Positions 15,739 to 24,022 of a stretch of DNA of 25,619 bases are shown here, in pieces. Source of the stretch: an uncultured bacterium (lineage in GTDB: Bacteria > Spirochaetota > Spirochaetia > Sphaerochaetales > Sphaerochaetaceae); assembly GCA_905215015.1 (NCBI GenBank), contig CAJMOS010000030.1, positions 1 through 25,619 on the forward strand, given 5' to 3'. Position 1 is the first letter of the stretch. The number at the start of each line of letters is the position of its first letter. The notes beneath the pieces were generated by a model. That model was not told the DNA's origin. It ran no database searches and saw only the letters and a program-made list of their open reading frames with translations. Both the position numbers and the translations under genes were made by a program.

Positions 15739-17091
15739 ATGCGACACGAGAAATTCCATTACCATACTCTTGATGAGGTGAAGGCGAAGGCGCAGGAGCT
15801 GGGCGTACGGCTTCCCTTCGCGGACGATACCCGCATCCTGGCTGAGCCGGTCAAGGTACGCTCTTTCCTGATCCACAACCGTCTCGGCATCGCCCCGATG
15901 GAAGGGGCGGACTCCACTGCGGATGGCAGACCTACCGACTATACGGTCCGGCGCTACTGCAATGAGGCAAAGGGAGGAGCCGGCATCATCTGGTACGAGG
16001 CCGTCTCCCTGGTGGAAGAAGGGCGTTCCTCCAAGACCCAACTCCTTTTGACACCCCAGACGCTGGATGACTTCAAACGGATGAACGAGCAGGTCAAGGA
16101 GACGGGCCTGAAAGCCAACGGATTCGAGCCCTTGCTCGTCATGCAGGCCAACCACTCCGGCCGCTATTCCAATCCGGGCAACGTCCCCCATCCCCTGATC
16201 GCCCAGCGCAACGCCTGGCTGGAAACCTTCCGTCCGGCGAGCGACAGCGACATCGTCACTGACGACTACCTGCAGTCGATGGAGGAGAAGTTCGGCGAAG
16301 GGGCTCTTTTGGCGAAGAAGGCCGGTTTCGACGCCGTCGACATCAAATCCTGCCACGGCTACCTGTTTCAGGAGGTGATTGCCGCCTATGGCCGGCCGGG
16401 CCTGTACGGTGGTTCCTACGAGAACCGCACCCGTCTGCTGAAGAACTCGATCAAGGCCGCCAAGGTCTACGAGGATGAGCGTTTCATGGTGACGGCCCGT
16501 ATCGGGATCTATGACGGATATCCCGCCGCAAGCAGGGGGTTCGGCCAGGCTCCCGACGGTTCGATCGACCTTGCCGAACCGAAACGGCTGGTACGGGAAC
16601 TCCACCAACAGCTCGGCTTGGATTTGCTTGACATCACCATGGGCAATCCCTATGCGACCACCCATGTGACCCGTCCGTTCGACGCAGGCAAGTATCCCCC
16701 GGACGAGCATCCCTTCGAAGGACTGGCCCGCATGATCGATGGGGTGAGGGAGATGAAGCAAGCGGTGCCTGATGTGGTCGTCTACGGGTCGGCACCCTCG
16801 TATCTGCGCCAGTTCAGCGACCTCTATGCGGCGGGGGCGGTGGAACAGGGCTACTGTGACGGCATGCTTTTCGGACGCATGGCCTTTGCCGACCCCGCAT
16901 TCCCCAATGAGATCATCCATGAGGGAAGGATCAATCCACAGCACGTCTGCCTTACCTGCGGCAAGTGCGGCGACTTGATCCGCAGCCACAAGCCGACCGG
17001 TTGCGTGATTCGCGACCATGAGACCTTCATGCCCTTCTACAGGCAGTTTCTTGAGGAAAAGAAGCATCTGCCTGCCAACTTCAGGGGTTAA
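15739..17091 (+). CDS. NADH:flavin oxidoreductase (Old Yellow Enzyme-type)
   Basis: A 450-residue TIM-barrel flavoenzyme. IHNRLGIAPMEGADS starts the barrel and FMN site. ANHSGRYSNPG, HGYLFQEVIAAY and LYGGSYENRTRL are typical of the OYE/2,4-dienoyl-CoA reductase group. Near the C-terminus CLTCGKCGDLIRSHKPTGC has spacing CX2CX2CX11C, close to the iron-sulfur site of dienoyl-CoA-reductase-type enzymes (CX2CX3CX11C). The FAD/NAD(P) domains of those roughly 670-residue enzymes are absent. It may reduce an activated alkene or disulfide with a separate electron donor. ATG 15739 is preferred because ATG 15724 overlaps the likely -10 box. It converges on mgtE with a 4 bp overlap. Confidence 0.85.
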   Translation: MRHEKFHYHTLDEVKAKAQELGVRLPFADDTRILAEPVKVRSFLIHNRLGIAPMEGADSTADGRPTDYTVRRYCNEAKGGAGIIWYEAVSLVEEGRSSKTQLLLTPQTLDDFKRMNEQVKETGLKANGFEPLLVMQANHSGRYSNPGNVPHPLIAQRNAWLETFRPASDSDIVTDDYLQSMEEKFGEGALLAKKAGFDAVDIKSCHGYLFQEVIAAYGRPGLYGGSYENRTRLLKNSIKAAKVYEDERFMVTARIGIYDGYPAASRGFGQAPDGSIDLAEPKRLVRELHQQLGLDLLDITMGNPYATTHVTRPFDAGKYPPDEHPFEGLARMIDGVREMKQAVPDVVVYGSAPSYLRQFSDLYAAGAVEQGYCDGMLFGRMAFADPAFPNEIIHEGRINPQHVCLTCGKCGDLIRSHKPTGCVIRDHETFMPFYRQFLEEKKHLPANFRG

Positions 17092-18446
17092 ATGCCGAGC
17101 AGCTCCTTGGCGACGGTGAAGTAGATGATCAGGGTCAGGGCATCGACGATGGTGGTCAGCATCGGGCTTGCCATCAGCGCCGGGTCGAGGTGGAGTTTCT
17201 TGGCGACGATGGGCAGTGTCGCGCCGAGCACCTTGGCCATGCAGACCGTACAGACCATCGTCATGCTCACCGTCAATGCGACGGTGACCTGGACGTTGCG
17301 GTACGTCAGCATGATGCGGGCGAAGTTGACCGTGGCCAGGATGGTGCCGCAGATGATGGCGACGCGGATTTCCTTCCAGACGATCCGGAACCAGTCATGG
17401 GGAGTGAGCTCGCCAAGGGCGAGGCCACGGATGATCATGGTCGAAGCCTGGCTGCCGGCGTTGCCTCCGGTATCGGTCAGCATCGGCACGAAGCTGACCA
17501 GAACCGGAATCAGGACAAAGGCGCTCTCGTAGTGGGAGAGGATCGAACCGCTTACCATGCCGCTGATCATCAGTACCAGCAACCAGACGATACGATTGCG
17601 TGCCAGCTCGAAGACGCCGGTCTTCAGGTAGGGCTTCTCGGAGGGCTGCATGGCCGCCATCTTCTCGAAGTCCTCGGTCGCCTCGTCGGACATGACATCC
17701 ACGGCGTCGTCGACGGTCACGATGCCGACAAGCCGGTTCTCCTTGTCGACGACCGGCATGGAGAGGAAGTCATACTTCCTGAACAGCAGCGCCGCTTTCT
17801 CCTGGTCGTCCAGGGTGGTCACGCTGATCACATCCTTCTCCATCAGGCTGTCCACCACGGCGTCATCCTTTGCGAGCAACAGGTCCCTGATGGTGACGAT
17901 TCCTTCCAGATGGTGCTTCTCGTCGGTGACGTAGCAGGTGTAGATGGTCTCCTTGTCCTCGCCGACGGCCCGGATGCGGGCAATCGCCTCCTTGACCGTC
18001 ATCGTCTTCTTCAGGTCGACGAACTCGGCGGTCATGATGGAGCCGACGCTGTCCTCGGGGTAGCGGAGATAGGTGTTGATCAGGCTACGGGTGTCGGGCT
18101 TGGCGATGCGCAGGATCTTGCGCACGATGTTGGCTGGCAGTTCGCCGATCATGTCCACCGCGTCGTCCGTCGCCAGGTCCTCGATGATGGTGGACAGCTG
18201 CTGGTCGTTCAGGCTGCTGATCAGTGCCTGCTGGCTGTCGCGGTCCATGTTGGCGAAGACGTCGGCGGCGACATCCTTTTCCAACAGGCCGAACACCACC
18301 ATCTTCTGGGTATTGCTATCCAGGCTACTGATGAAATCTGCGGCGTCCACCTCGTTGATATGGGTGAGCTCCTCGGCAAGCTGGGTGTATTTTCTGTTTT
18401 GTACGAGCTCGGTCAGCTCTTCTTTGTTGTACTGGTACTGATCCAT
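17088..18446 (-). CDS. mgtE: Magnesium transporter MgtE
   Basis: A 452-residue Mg2+ channel of the inner membrane. The N domain (about 1-130) has superhelical repeats such as LEKDVAADVFANMD. Two CBS domains (about 135-255) form the cytosolic Mg2+ sensor. Five helices follow (about 285-450), with PMLTDTGGNAGSQAS (321-335) and DPALMASPMLTTIVDALTL (421-439). Asp435 matches the pore aspartate known from Thermus MgtE (Asp432). The length is normal. AGGGGA lies about 7 nt before the ATG. The transcript appears to start about 165 nt upstream, giving a long leader with a short ORF and pairing elements that may control expression. Confidence 0.95.
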   Translation of the reverse strand: MDQYQYNKEELTELVQNRKYTQLAEELTHINEVDAADFISSLDSNTQKMVVFGLLEKDVAADVFANMDRDSQQALISSLNDQQLSTIIEDLATDDAVDMIGELPANIVRKILRIAKPDTRSLINTYLRYPEDSVGSIMTAEFVDLKKTMTVKEAIARIRAVGEDKETIYTCYVTDEKHHLEGIVTIRDLLLAKDDAVVDSLMEKDVISVTTLDDQEKAALLFRKYDFLSMPVVDKENRLVGIVTVDDAVDVMSDEATEDFEKMAAMQPSEKPYLKTGVFELARNRIVWLLVLMISGMVSGSILSHYESAFVLIPVLVSFVPMLTDTGGNAGSQASTMIIRGLALGELTPHDWFRIVWKEIRVAIICGTILATVNFARIMLTYRNVQVTVALTVSMTMVCTVCMAKVLGATLPIVAKKLHLDPALMASPMLTTIVDALTLIIYFTVAKELLGI

Positions 18447-18480
18447 GGCAATCCCCTAAAACACAACTGGATTGGAAGAT

Positions 18481-18538
18481 GAATCTGAACAGACGAAATC
18501 ACAGGCGATGGGAATCGCACAAGTGATAGTCCAGATTC
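18481..18538 (-). promoter_or_regulatory. Predicted pairing elements in the mgtE leader
   Basis: On the mgtE strand GAATCTGGAC (18538-18529) can pair with GTTCAGATTC (18490-18481), ten pairs with one G-U. The enclosed loop holds a smaller perfect hairpin GCGAT-TCCC-ATCGC (18518-18505). The long helix includes part of the short leader ORF, so ribosome position could decide whether it forms. No match to the conserved M-box (ykoK) riboswitch sequences is seen. Confidence 0.4.
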
Positions 18539-18561
18539 GAACTTCGGTCGTTCGGTTTCAC
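18499..18561 (-). CDS. Putative 20-residue leader peptide of mgtE
   Basis: A GTG start at 18561 follows a near-perfect ribosome site AAGGAGG (18574-18568) with 6 nt spacing. It opens a 20-codon ORF (MKPNDRSSNLDYHLCDSHRL) ending in TGA at 18499, 52 nt before mgtE. This is the strongest Shine-Dalgarno in the leader, stronger than that of mgtE itself. Short ORFs control Mg2+ transporter genes in Salmonella (mgtL, mgtM, mgtP), so a similar role is possible here, but no sequence similarity to those peptides is claimed. It could also be a chance ORF. Confidence 0.4.
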   Translation of the reverse strand: MKPNDRSSNLDYHLCDSHRL

Positions 18562-18617
18562 TGGGTACCTCCTTGTGCGGAAAATCTGCCAATCTCTTAC
18601 AAGACCGGGTCACTGGA

Positions 18618-18646
18618 TTTATACCATGAATGGCAAAAGGGGGCAA
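18618..18646 (-). promoter_or_regulatory. Promoter of mgtE
   Basis: On the minus strand TTGCCC (18646-18641), a 17 bp spacer and TATAAA (18623-18618) form a good promoter. The start of transcription would lie near 18611, leaving a leader of about 165 nt before the mgtE ATG. Confidence 0.6.
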
Positions 18647-18699
18647 CCGTTCCGTCGATGCCGCAGGGCGGAAACCAGCAAAATGCTGCCCACCTTGCG

Positions 18700-18728
18700 T
18701 TGTCTCCTCCGCATTCGGGGTGTAGACT
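18700..18728 (+). promoter_or_regulatory. Promoter of the MATE gene (leaderless)
   Basis: TTGTCT (18700-18705), a 17 bp spacer and TAGACT (18723-18728) are followed after only 6 nt by ATG 18735. The expected transcription start falls on or next to the A of the ATG, and no Shine-Dalgarno is present. Confidence 0.6.
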
Positions 18729-18734
18729 GTGCGC

Positions 18735-20144
18735 ATGTCCCTTCTCGCAAGCTATTTCGTATCCGACCGGGTCCTGTCGAGGATGCAGCCCCGTGGTTCC
18801 ATTCCAGCAACCGGATGGCTGGTAAGGCACACCCTGCAGGTGGCCTGGCCTTCGATTGTCGAGCAGTTTCTGGTTTCGCTGGTGAGCTTGGTCGACACGA
18901 TGATGGTCGGCGTTCTTGGCGCATACGCGATCAGCGCCATAGGCCTGTGCGGCCAGCCGAAGTTCATCACCCTGGTTCCCTTCTTCTCCCTGAACGTGGG
19001 GCTCTCCGCGGTGGTCTCCCGGCGCAAGGGGGAGGGTGACCGGCTAGGGGCGAACCGGGCCATGCTCTTCGGCTTGAAGCTGGCGGTCTTCCTGGGCCTG
19101 CTGCTGGGGTTGCTCGGAGTGTGTTTCAGCCGGAAGATCCTGCTGCTTGCCGGAGCGGCGCCAGACACGGTCGACGCGGCACAATCCTATTTCGACATCA
19201 TCGTCGGCGGCATGGTCTTCAATGTCCTCTCCCTGGTGATCAACGCGGCCCAGCGTGGAGTGGGCAACACCAGGATCGCCATGCGGACCAACCTGACCAG
19301 CAATCTGGTCAACCTGGTGCTGAACTACTGTCTGATTGGCGGGCATTTCGGATTTCCCGCATTGGGGGTCAAGGGAGACGCGATCGCCACGGTATCCGGC
19401 ACGGTTGTCGCCTGTGCCATGAGTTTCGCCTCGGTCTTGAAGCCGGGCAGCTATTTGTTCCTGGGGTACGGGAACAGGGAATCCCGCCGGGTGGACAAGA
19501 AGACGACGGGTGCCTTGTGGAAGGTTTCCAGCGCCTCGCTGGTCGAGCAGCTCTTTCTGCGGATCGGGTTCATGACCTATGCGGTCTTGATGGCGAGGCT
19601 GGGGACGATCGCCTTCGCGGCCCACCAGATCGGCATGAACATCCTGTCCCTCTCCTTTGCCGTCGGCAACGGCATCTCGATCGCCGTGGTCGCCTTGGTC
19701 GGGCAGAGCCTGGGCGAGGGCAGGCCCGACATGGCCAGACTGTATGGCCATCTGTGCCAGAAGCTGGGGTTGCTCTTCAGCATGACCATGGCCTTGGTCT
19801 ACACCATCTTCGGCAAGGCGATGTATGCCGCTTTCTCCAGTGACAGCCGGATTCTGGGCTATGGGGAGAGCATCATGGCGCTGCTCTCCCTGATTGTGGT
19901 CCTCCAGGTGTCGCAGGTGATTTTCAGTGGCTGTCTCAGGGGGGCGGGAGATACCCGGTCGGTCGCCATGGTGGCGTTGGTCAGCGTCGCCTTCATCCGT
20001 CCTTTCTGTGGCTGGCTCTTCACCTATCCGCTCGCCCTCGGCCTGGTCGGGGGATGGGTGGGGCTCCTGTTGGACCAGTGCATGCGATTCCTGCTTACCT
20101 TCTTCCGTTTCCGTGGCGGGAAGTGGCTTACCATCAAGCTCTAG
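18735..20144 (+). CDS. MATE-family multidrug/cation efflux transporter
   Basis: A 469-residue inner-membrane protein with about twelve helices in two MatE halves. WPSIVEQFLVSLVSLVDTMMVG in the first helices and the matching second-half segment SLVEQLFLRIGF, followed by AFAAHQIGMNILS, are characteristic. It exports organic cations or drugs using H+ or Na+; the substrate is not predictable. ATG 18735 is chosen because the -10 box ends 6 nt before it; GTG 18729 is the alternative. It diverges from mgtE across 288 bp. rsmI begins 19 bp after its stop. Confidence 0.92.
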   Translation: MSLLASYFVSDRVLSRMQPRGSIPATGWLVRHTLQVAWPSIVEQFLVSLVSLVDTMMVGVLGAYAISAIGLCGQPKFITLVPFFSLNVGLSAVVSRRKGEGDRLGANRAMLFGLKLAVFLGLLLGLLGVCFSRKILLLAGAAPDTVDAAQSYFDIIVGGMVFNVLSLVINAAQRGVGNTRIAMRTNLTSNLVNLVLNYCLIGGHFGFPALGVKGDAIATVSGTVVACAMSFASVLKPGSYLFLGYGNRESRRVDKKTTGALWKVSSASLVEQLFLRIGFMTYAVLMARLGTIAFAAHQIGMNILSLSFAVGNGISIAVVALVGQSLGEGRPDMARLYGHLCQKLGLLFSMTMALVYTIFGKAMYAAFSSDSRILGYGESIMALLSLIVVLQVSQVIFSGCLRGAGDTRSVAMVALVSVAFIRPFCGWLFTYPLALGLVGGWVGLLLDQCMRFLLTFFRFRGGKWLTIKL

Positions 20145-20156
20145 AATCCCTATACT
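20128..20156 (+). promoter_or_regulatory. Promoter of rsmI (leaderless)
   Basis: TTACCA (20128-20133, inside the end of the MATE gene), a 17 bp spacer and TATACT (20151-20156) are followed after 7 nt by ATG 20164. There is no Shine-Dalgarno in the interval. Confidence 0.6.
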
Positions 20157-20163
20157 TGATGCC

Positions 20164-20865
20164 ATGGACGTAGCGCTGTACATGGTGGCGACACCGATCG
20201 GAAACATGGACGATATCACCTATCGCGCGGTGAGAACGTTGGGCGAGGTCGACGTGATTGCCTGCGAGGATACCCGGCACACCTCGCTTTTGCTCAACCA
20301 TTACGATATCCACAAGCGTCTGATCGCCTGCCACTCCTACAACGAGAACGCCAGCGCCAAGGGGGTCGTCCAGCTTTTGGAGGGCGGACAGAGCGTCGCC
20401 TACGTGAGTGACGCCGGAACCCCGGGTATCAGCGATCCCGGGGCGCGGCTGGCAGGTGCGGTCAGGAAGGCAGGGTTCCCCGTCATCCCCGTTCCTGGGG
20501 CAAGCGCCTCGGTTACCTTGGTCAGCGCGGCAGGCTTTGTCGGCAAGTCCTTCACCTTCGAGGGCTTCCTTTCCCCGAAGCCGGGGCGTCGGAAGGAGCG
20601 TCTGGAGACGTTGCTTTCCCGCGACGAGGCCTTCATCATCTACGAGTCCCCTTTCCGGGTCGTCAAGACGTTGAAGGAGATCGCCACCCTTGCCCCCAAG
20701 CGCCAGGTTGTGGCGGGCAGGGAGATGACCAAGCTCCATGAGGAGTACCTGACCGGTACCGCTGGCGAGGTCGCCGCCGCCCTTGAGGGACGGCAGGCCG
20801 TGAAGGGGGAGTTCGCCATCCTGGTCAGACCCGAGGAAGCCGATGATCACGCTGAGGAAACTTGA
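20164..20865 (+). CDS. rsmI: 16S rRNA (cytidine-2'-O)-methyltransferase
   Basis: A 233-residue member of the tetrapyrrole-methylase fold that methylates the 2'-O of C1402 in 16S rRNA. Signatures: LYMVATPIGNMDDITYRA, ACEDTRHTSLLLNHY, YVSDAGTPGISDPGARL, PVPGASASV and YESPFRVVKTL. E. coli RsmI is 286 residues; this one lacks most of the small C-terminal domain. The start sits 7 nt after a -10 box with no ribosome site, so the message is probably leaderless. It overlaps the following methyltransferase gene by 23 bp. Confidence 0.93.
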   Translation: MDVALYMVATPIGNMDDITYRAVRTLGEVDVIACEDTRHTSLLLNHYDIHKRLIACHSYNENASAKGVVQLLEGGQSVAYVSDAGTPGISDPGARLAGAVRKAGFPVIPVPGASASVTLVSAAGFVGKSFTFEGFLSPKPGRRKERLETLLSRDEAFIIYESPFRVVKTLKEIATLAPKRQVVAGREMTKLHEEYLTGTAGEVAAALEGRQAVKGEFAILVRPEEADDHAEET

Positions 20866-21637
20866 ATTGATGCAGGACCGGGTCTGCGCCCGGAAACTCT
20901 CGATCATCTACCACGATGCCGCCCTTGCCCTGCGCAGGGGAGGCGATGTGAGCCTGGGCTACCTGCGCTCGCTCAGCCCTTTGTTCCATTCCGAAAAATT
21001 GCTCCCGCTCTTTGCCGGCAGGCGGGAGCGGATCGCCGGGTTGCTGCAGAAGGTGGAGCGCCAGAGCGGGGTCGAGCTCGCCTTCACGCTGGACGACCTC
21101 GCGACGGAGCTCCTGTCCGTTCTCGGAGCCGAACCCTCGGACTGGGATTTCACCGAGGCGGACGGGAGGCTGGATGCCGCCAGACGGGTTGTCGAGGACC
21201 ATATCCTCGTACTCGACCGGCTGCGCAGTCCGTTCAATGTCGGTTCGGTCTTCCGTTCGGCCGACAGCTTCGGCATCCGGCGGATCATCCTGGTCGAGGG
21301 AACGGCGGATCCCCGCCATCCCAGGTCGCTGCGTACCAGCCGCGGCACGGTGGATACCGTGCCCTACGAGACGATGGGAGAGGAGGAAGTGGCCGGATTG
21401 TTGCGCGCCATGCCCTGCTTTGCCTTGGAACTGGGCGGAAAGGATTTGCGTTCCTTCTCTTTCCCGAAGCGGGGCGCTTGCGTCATCGGCAGCGAGGAGA
21501 TGGGGGTCTCTCCCGCCCTGCTTGCCTGTTGCGACCAAAGCCTTGGCCGGGCATCGATTGCGCTCCACGGCACCAAAGGCTCCCTGAATGTCTCGGTGGC
21601 GACGGGTATCCTCCTGTTCAGCTGGTGCACGGTTTGA
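20843..21637 (+). CDS. SpoU/TrmH-family RNA 2'-O-methyltransferase
   Basis: A 264-residue SPOUT-fold enzyme. Motif 1 is RSPFNVGSVFRSADSFGI, motif 2 CVIGSEEMGVSP and motif 3 GTKGSLNVSVATGI, covering the knot and the S-adenosylmethionine site in the second half. About 110 N-terminal residues form a helical extension that I cannot assign. The target (tRNA or rRNA) is unknown. ATG 20843 has GAGGA upstream at 20833-20837; ATG 20870 is an alternative that avoids the overlap with rsmI. Coupling to rsmI suggests an RNA-modification pair. It converges on the small minus-strand gene with a 4 bp gap. Confidence 0.85.
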   Translation: MITLRKLELMQDRVCARKLSIIYHDAALALRRGGDVSLGYLRSLSPLFHSEKLLPLFAGRRERIAGLLQKVERQSGVELAFTLDDLATELLSVLGAEPSDWDFTEADGRLDAARRVVEDHILVLDRLRSPFNVGSVFRSADSFGIRRIILVEGTADPRHPRSLRTSRGTVDTVPYETMGEEEVAGLLRAMPCFALELGGKDLRSFSFPKRGACVIGSEEMGVSPALLACCDQSLGRASIALHGTKGSLNVSVATGILLFSWCTV

Positions 21638-21641
21638 GGTG

Positions 21642-22046
21642 TCAGCGTACGCTTTCCACAAAATAGATCCGGGTGCCGCTCTCCAGTCCGGACAGGGAAA
21701 GGTAGGAGCCGTGGTTTTCCAGCCGGAGCTCCGGCTTTTGTCCGTTTTGTGAAAGCAGGCAGCCTTGTCGGCGGTCGGTCTGCCAGTCCCACAGGGTGGG
21801 GATGGCGTTGTCGCCGTACAACCAGACCAGGTTGTCCTGCACTGCCAGGCGGGTGACGAACATGCCGAGTTCGGAAAGCGTCTCCTTGCCTCCGGAGGTC
21901 TCTGCCTTGAAGGTGCGTCCCTCCAAGGCCGCGACGTTGGGGATCAACGACACATCGGCCTGCTTTGGAAGCCAGAGCAGGATGATGAGCGCGAGATTGA
22001 GCGTGGCAAGGACCAGTGTGGACCAGCGGATGGATGTGCGGCGCAT
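21642..22046 (-). CDS. Hypothetical membrane-anchored protein
   Basis: A 134-residue protein of no family I recognise. After a basic start (MRRTSIRW) comes one hydrophobic helix (about 9-27), then about 105 mostly polar residues, likely periplasmic, with several short beta-like stretches (NLVWLYGDNAIPTLWDW, GSYLSLSGLESGTRIYF). It lies 54 bp after the Lon-like gene on the same strand but appears to have its own promoter. TACACT ends 6 nt before the ATG; AGAGGT directly abuts the ATG, too close to act as a normal ribosome site. Confidence 0.65.
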   Translation of the reverse strand: MRRTSIRWSTLVLATLNLALIILLWLPKQADVSLIPNVAALEGRTFKAETSGGKETLSELGMFVTRLAVQDNLVWLYGDNAIPTLWDWQTDRRQGCLLSQNGQKPELRLENHGSYLSLSGLESGTRIYFVESVR

Positions 22047-22052
22047 ACCTCT

Positions 22053-22081
22053 AGTGTAGGCGCCATGGGGCGTCCTGTGGG
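22053..22081 (-). promoter_or_regulatory. Possible leaderless promoter of the small membrane protein gene
   Basis: On the minus strand TACACT (22058-22053) lies 6 nt before the ATG at 22046, with a weak -35 CCCACA (22081-22076) at 17 bp. The arrangement mirrors the MATE and rsmI promoters. Confidence 0.35.
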
Positions 22082-22100
22082 AATCACGTCAGGGTTGGGG

Positions 22101-24014
22101 TCACTTGTTCTGGGTTGCCTGGTACATCCGTCTGAGCTTCTCCTCGACCTGGGCGTTGAAACTGTCCTGGGGGAAGGTTCCTTTCGGGCTGCGCTGCCCC
22201 ATGCGCCTTCCGGTGAGGATCTCCATGCCTTCGTCGATGGTGGTGACCGGGTAGATGTGGAACTTGCCGCCCCGGATCGCGTCGAGCACCTCGTAGGGAA
22301 GAATCAGGTTTTTCATGTTGCTCTTGGGGATGATCACTGCCTGGTGTCCGGTCAGACCGGTCAGCTTGCAGGTGTGGTAGAACCCTTCGATTTTCTCGTT
22401 GATTCCACCCACCGGCTGGATCATGCCCAGCTGGTTGACCGAGCCGGTGACCGCCACATCCTGACGGATCGGGATTTCGCCGATGGCAGAGAGCAGCGCG
22501 TAGAGCTCGGTGGACGATGCGCTGTCGCCATCAATCTCCGAGTAGTTCTGCTCGAAGGCGATGCCGGCGTAGATGGAGAGGGGAAAGTTCCGGGCATAGT
22601 GCTTGCGCAGATATCCCTCCAGAATCAACAGCCCCTTGTCATGGATTTCTCCGGAAAGACCCGCTTCGTGCTCGATGTTGACGATACCCTCGTTGCCGGG
22701 GGCGACGGTGGCGGTGATGACCGTAGGGGTGCCGAAGGAACTGGCCCCGCGGTCCATGACCGCAAGTCCGTTGACCACGCCCACCTTGCTGCCGCGCAGG
22801 CTGATCAGCATCTCCCCGTCGACGATGTCCTGGATGATCTTCTCCTCGCTGATGCCGAGGGCGAAGGTACGCTCGTCATTGGCACGGAGGACCGCCTGCT
22901 TGTCGATGACCTGCCTGCCATCGATGCGGGCCCAGTAGTCAGCCTCGGTCAGCAGGTCGAAAAGCTGGGAGAAGCGGGTGGAAAGCTCGCCCCGGGTCTC
23001 GCACAGCCAGGAACTGTAGCGCAGCACTTGCGCCAGCGCATCGTCGCTGAGCGGCAAGAGCCCCTGTTCCTTGGCGTAGTGTTCCAGGATGGTGATGGTC
23101 TTGGTGATGTTGACCGATGATGCCTCCATCGAGTAGTCGAACTGGGCGCTGATCTTGAAGAGGGAAAGAAAGAGCTCGTCCTTGTCGGAGAGCAGGTCAT
23201 AGGTCTCCTCGCTGCCGATCAGGATGATCTTGACCGGCATGGCGGGAAGCTGGGGGCGGACCGGAGTCCCGACCAGTTCTCCGAGCGGGTCGAGCGCGTC
23301 CCCCATGGTGAGCAGGAAACGCTTGAGCGCGTCCCACAGTCCGCGCTTGGCGATCACCTCGTCGGCGTCCAACACCAAAAAACCTCCCATTGCCCTGAGC
23401 AGGCTGCCGGCATGGAGGGCAAGATGGGCGTAGCGGGCATCCTTGTCCAAGGAGCCGAAAAGGGTGGTGAAAGAGGGATGGGGCTCGACGATGAAGGGCC
23501 GTTTGGCGTCTCCCGCGTGGTTGACGATCAGGTTGACCCGGTACTTGTTCCGGTCGTCGTTCCCTTTGTGGATATCCTCGGCCACATGGTTCAGAAAAAG
23601 GGTCGCCTCGGGGAATTCGCTGGCAATTTCCTTGGTGTCGGTTTCCGTACCGTTGGCAAACGCCTCCATCCGGTCCCGGAAGGTCTCGCCCCTGCCCGGG
23701 GTGAAGAGCAGCACCTTCGGCTGGTCGGGTTCCTTGAAGTTGAAGAGGTAGACGATGTCACGCAGGAGGGAGACATCCCCTCGCTGTTGCTCGGCCATGC
23801 GCCTGACTGCGGTCAACCTGCCGCTGCCACTGTCGCCGCTGACGAACAGGTTGTAACCGTTCTGCTTCAAGGCAAGCCCCATCGCCATGGCCCTGAGGGC
23901 CCGTGGCTGTCCGATGATCTCGTTGACGTATGAGGAACCTCGGCATTCGTGCACGACAGTGGTGTCGTACTCGTAGCGCGCCTCCTCGTAGCTCAGTCCG
24001 TTCGAATGTGCCAT
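22101..24014 (-). CDS. AAA_32/Lon-like ATP-dependent protease (S16 family)
   Basis: A 637-residue cytosolic protease of the Lon-like branch with an N-terminal AAA_32 ATPase region and a C-terminal S16 peptidase domain. The nucleotide loop is GDSGSGRLT (60-68), with Arg where classical Walker A has Lys. The peptidase shows DGDSASSTELYALLSA with catalytic Ser498 and GGINEKIEG with catalytic Lys541, and the preceding IVNIEHEAGLSGEIHDKG strand. The serine-lysine dyad is intact. It lacks the N-terminal substrate domain of canonical Lon. The start at 24014 lies 8 nt after a TATAGT box, with only a partial AGGG site. It diverges from the Nif3 gene over 58 bp. Confidence 0.88.
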   Translation of the reverse strand: MAHSNGLSYEEARYEYDTTVVHECRGSSYVNEIIGQPRALRAMAMGLALKQNGYNLFVSGDSGSGRLTAVRRMAEQQRGDVSLLRDIVYLFNFKEPDQPKVLLFTPGRGETFRDRMEAFANGTETDTKEIASEFPEATLFLNHVAEDIHKGNDDRNKYRVNLIVNHAGDAKRPFIVEPHPSFTTLFGSLDKDARYAHLALHAGSLLRAMGGFLVLDADEVIAKRGLWDALKRFLLTMGDALDPLGELVGTPVRPQLPAMPVKIILIGSEETYDLLSDKDELFLSLFKISAQFDYSMEASSVNITKTITILEHYAKEQGLLPLSDDALAQVLRYSSWLCETRGELSTRFSQLFDLLTEADYWARIDGRQVIDKQAVLRANDERTFALGISEEKIIQDIVDGEMLISLRGSKVGVVNGLAVMDRGASSFGTPTVITATVAPGNEGIVNIEHEAGLSGEIHDKGLLILEGYLRKHYARNFPLSIYAGIAFEQNYSEIDGDSASSTELYALLSAIGEIPIRQDVAVTGSVNQLGMIQPVGGINEKIEGFYHTCKLTGLTGHQAVIIPKSNMKNLILPYEVLDAIRGGKFHIYPVTTIDEGMEILTGRRMGQRSPKGTFPQDSFNAQVEEKLRRMYQATQNK

Positions 24015-24022
24015 GATTCCCT

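Noticed and set aside
18525..18560. tRNA-like TTCGAA T-loop sequence
   Set aside because: The flanking bases do not form a T-stem on either strand, and no acceptor or anticodon arm can be drawn.
18447..18620. M-box (ykoK) Mg2+ riboswitch before mgtE
   Set aside because: The conserved M-box sequence blocks are not found on the mgtE strand.
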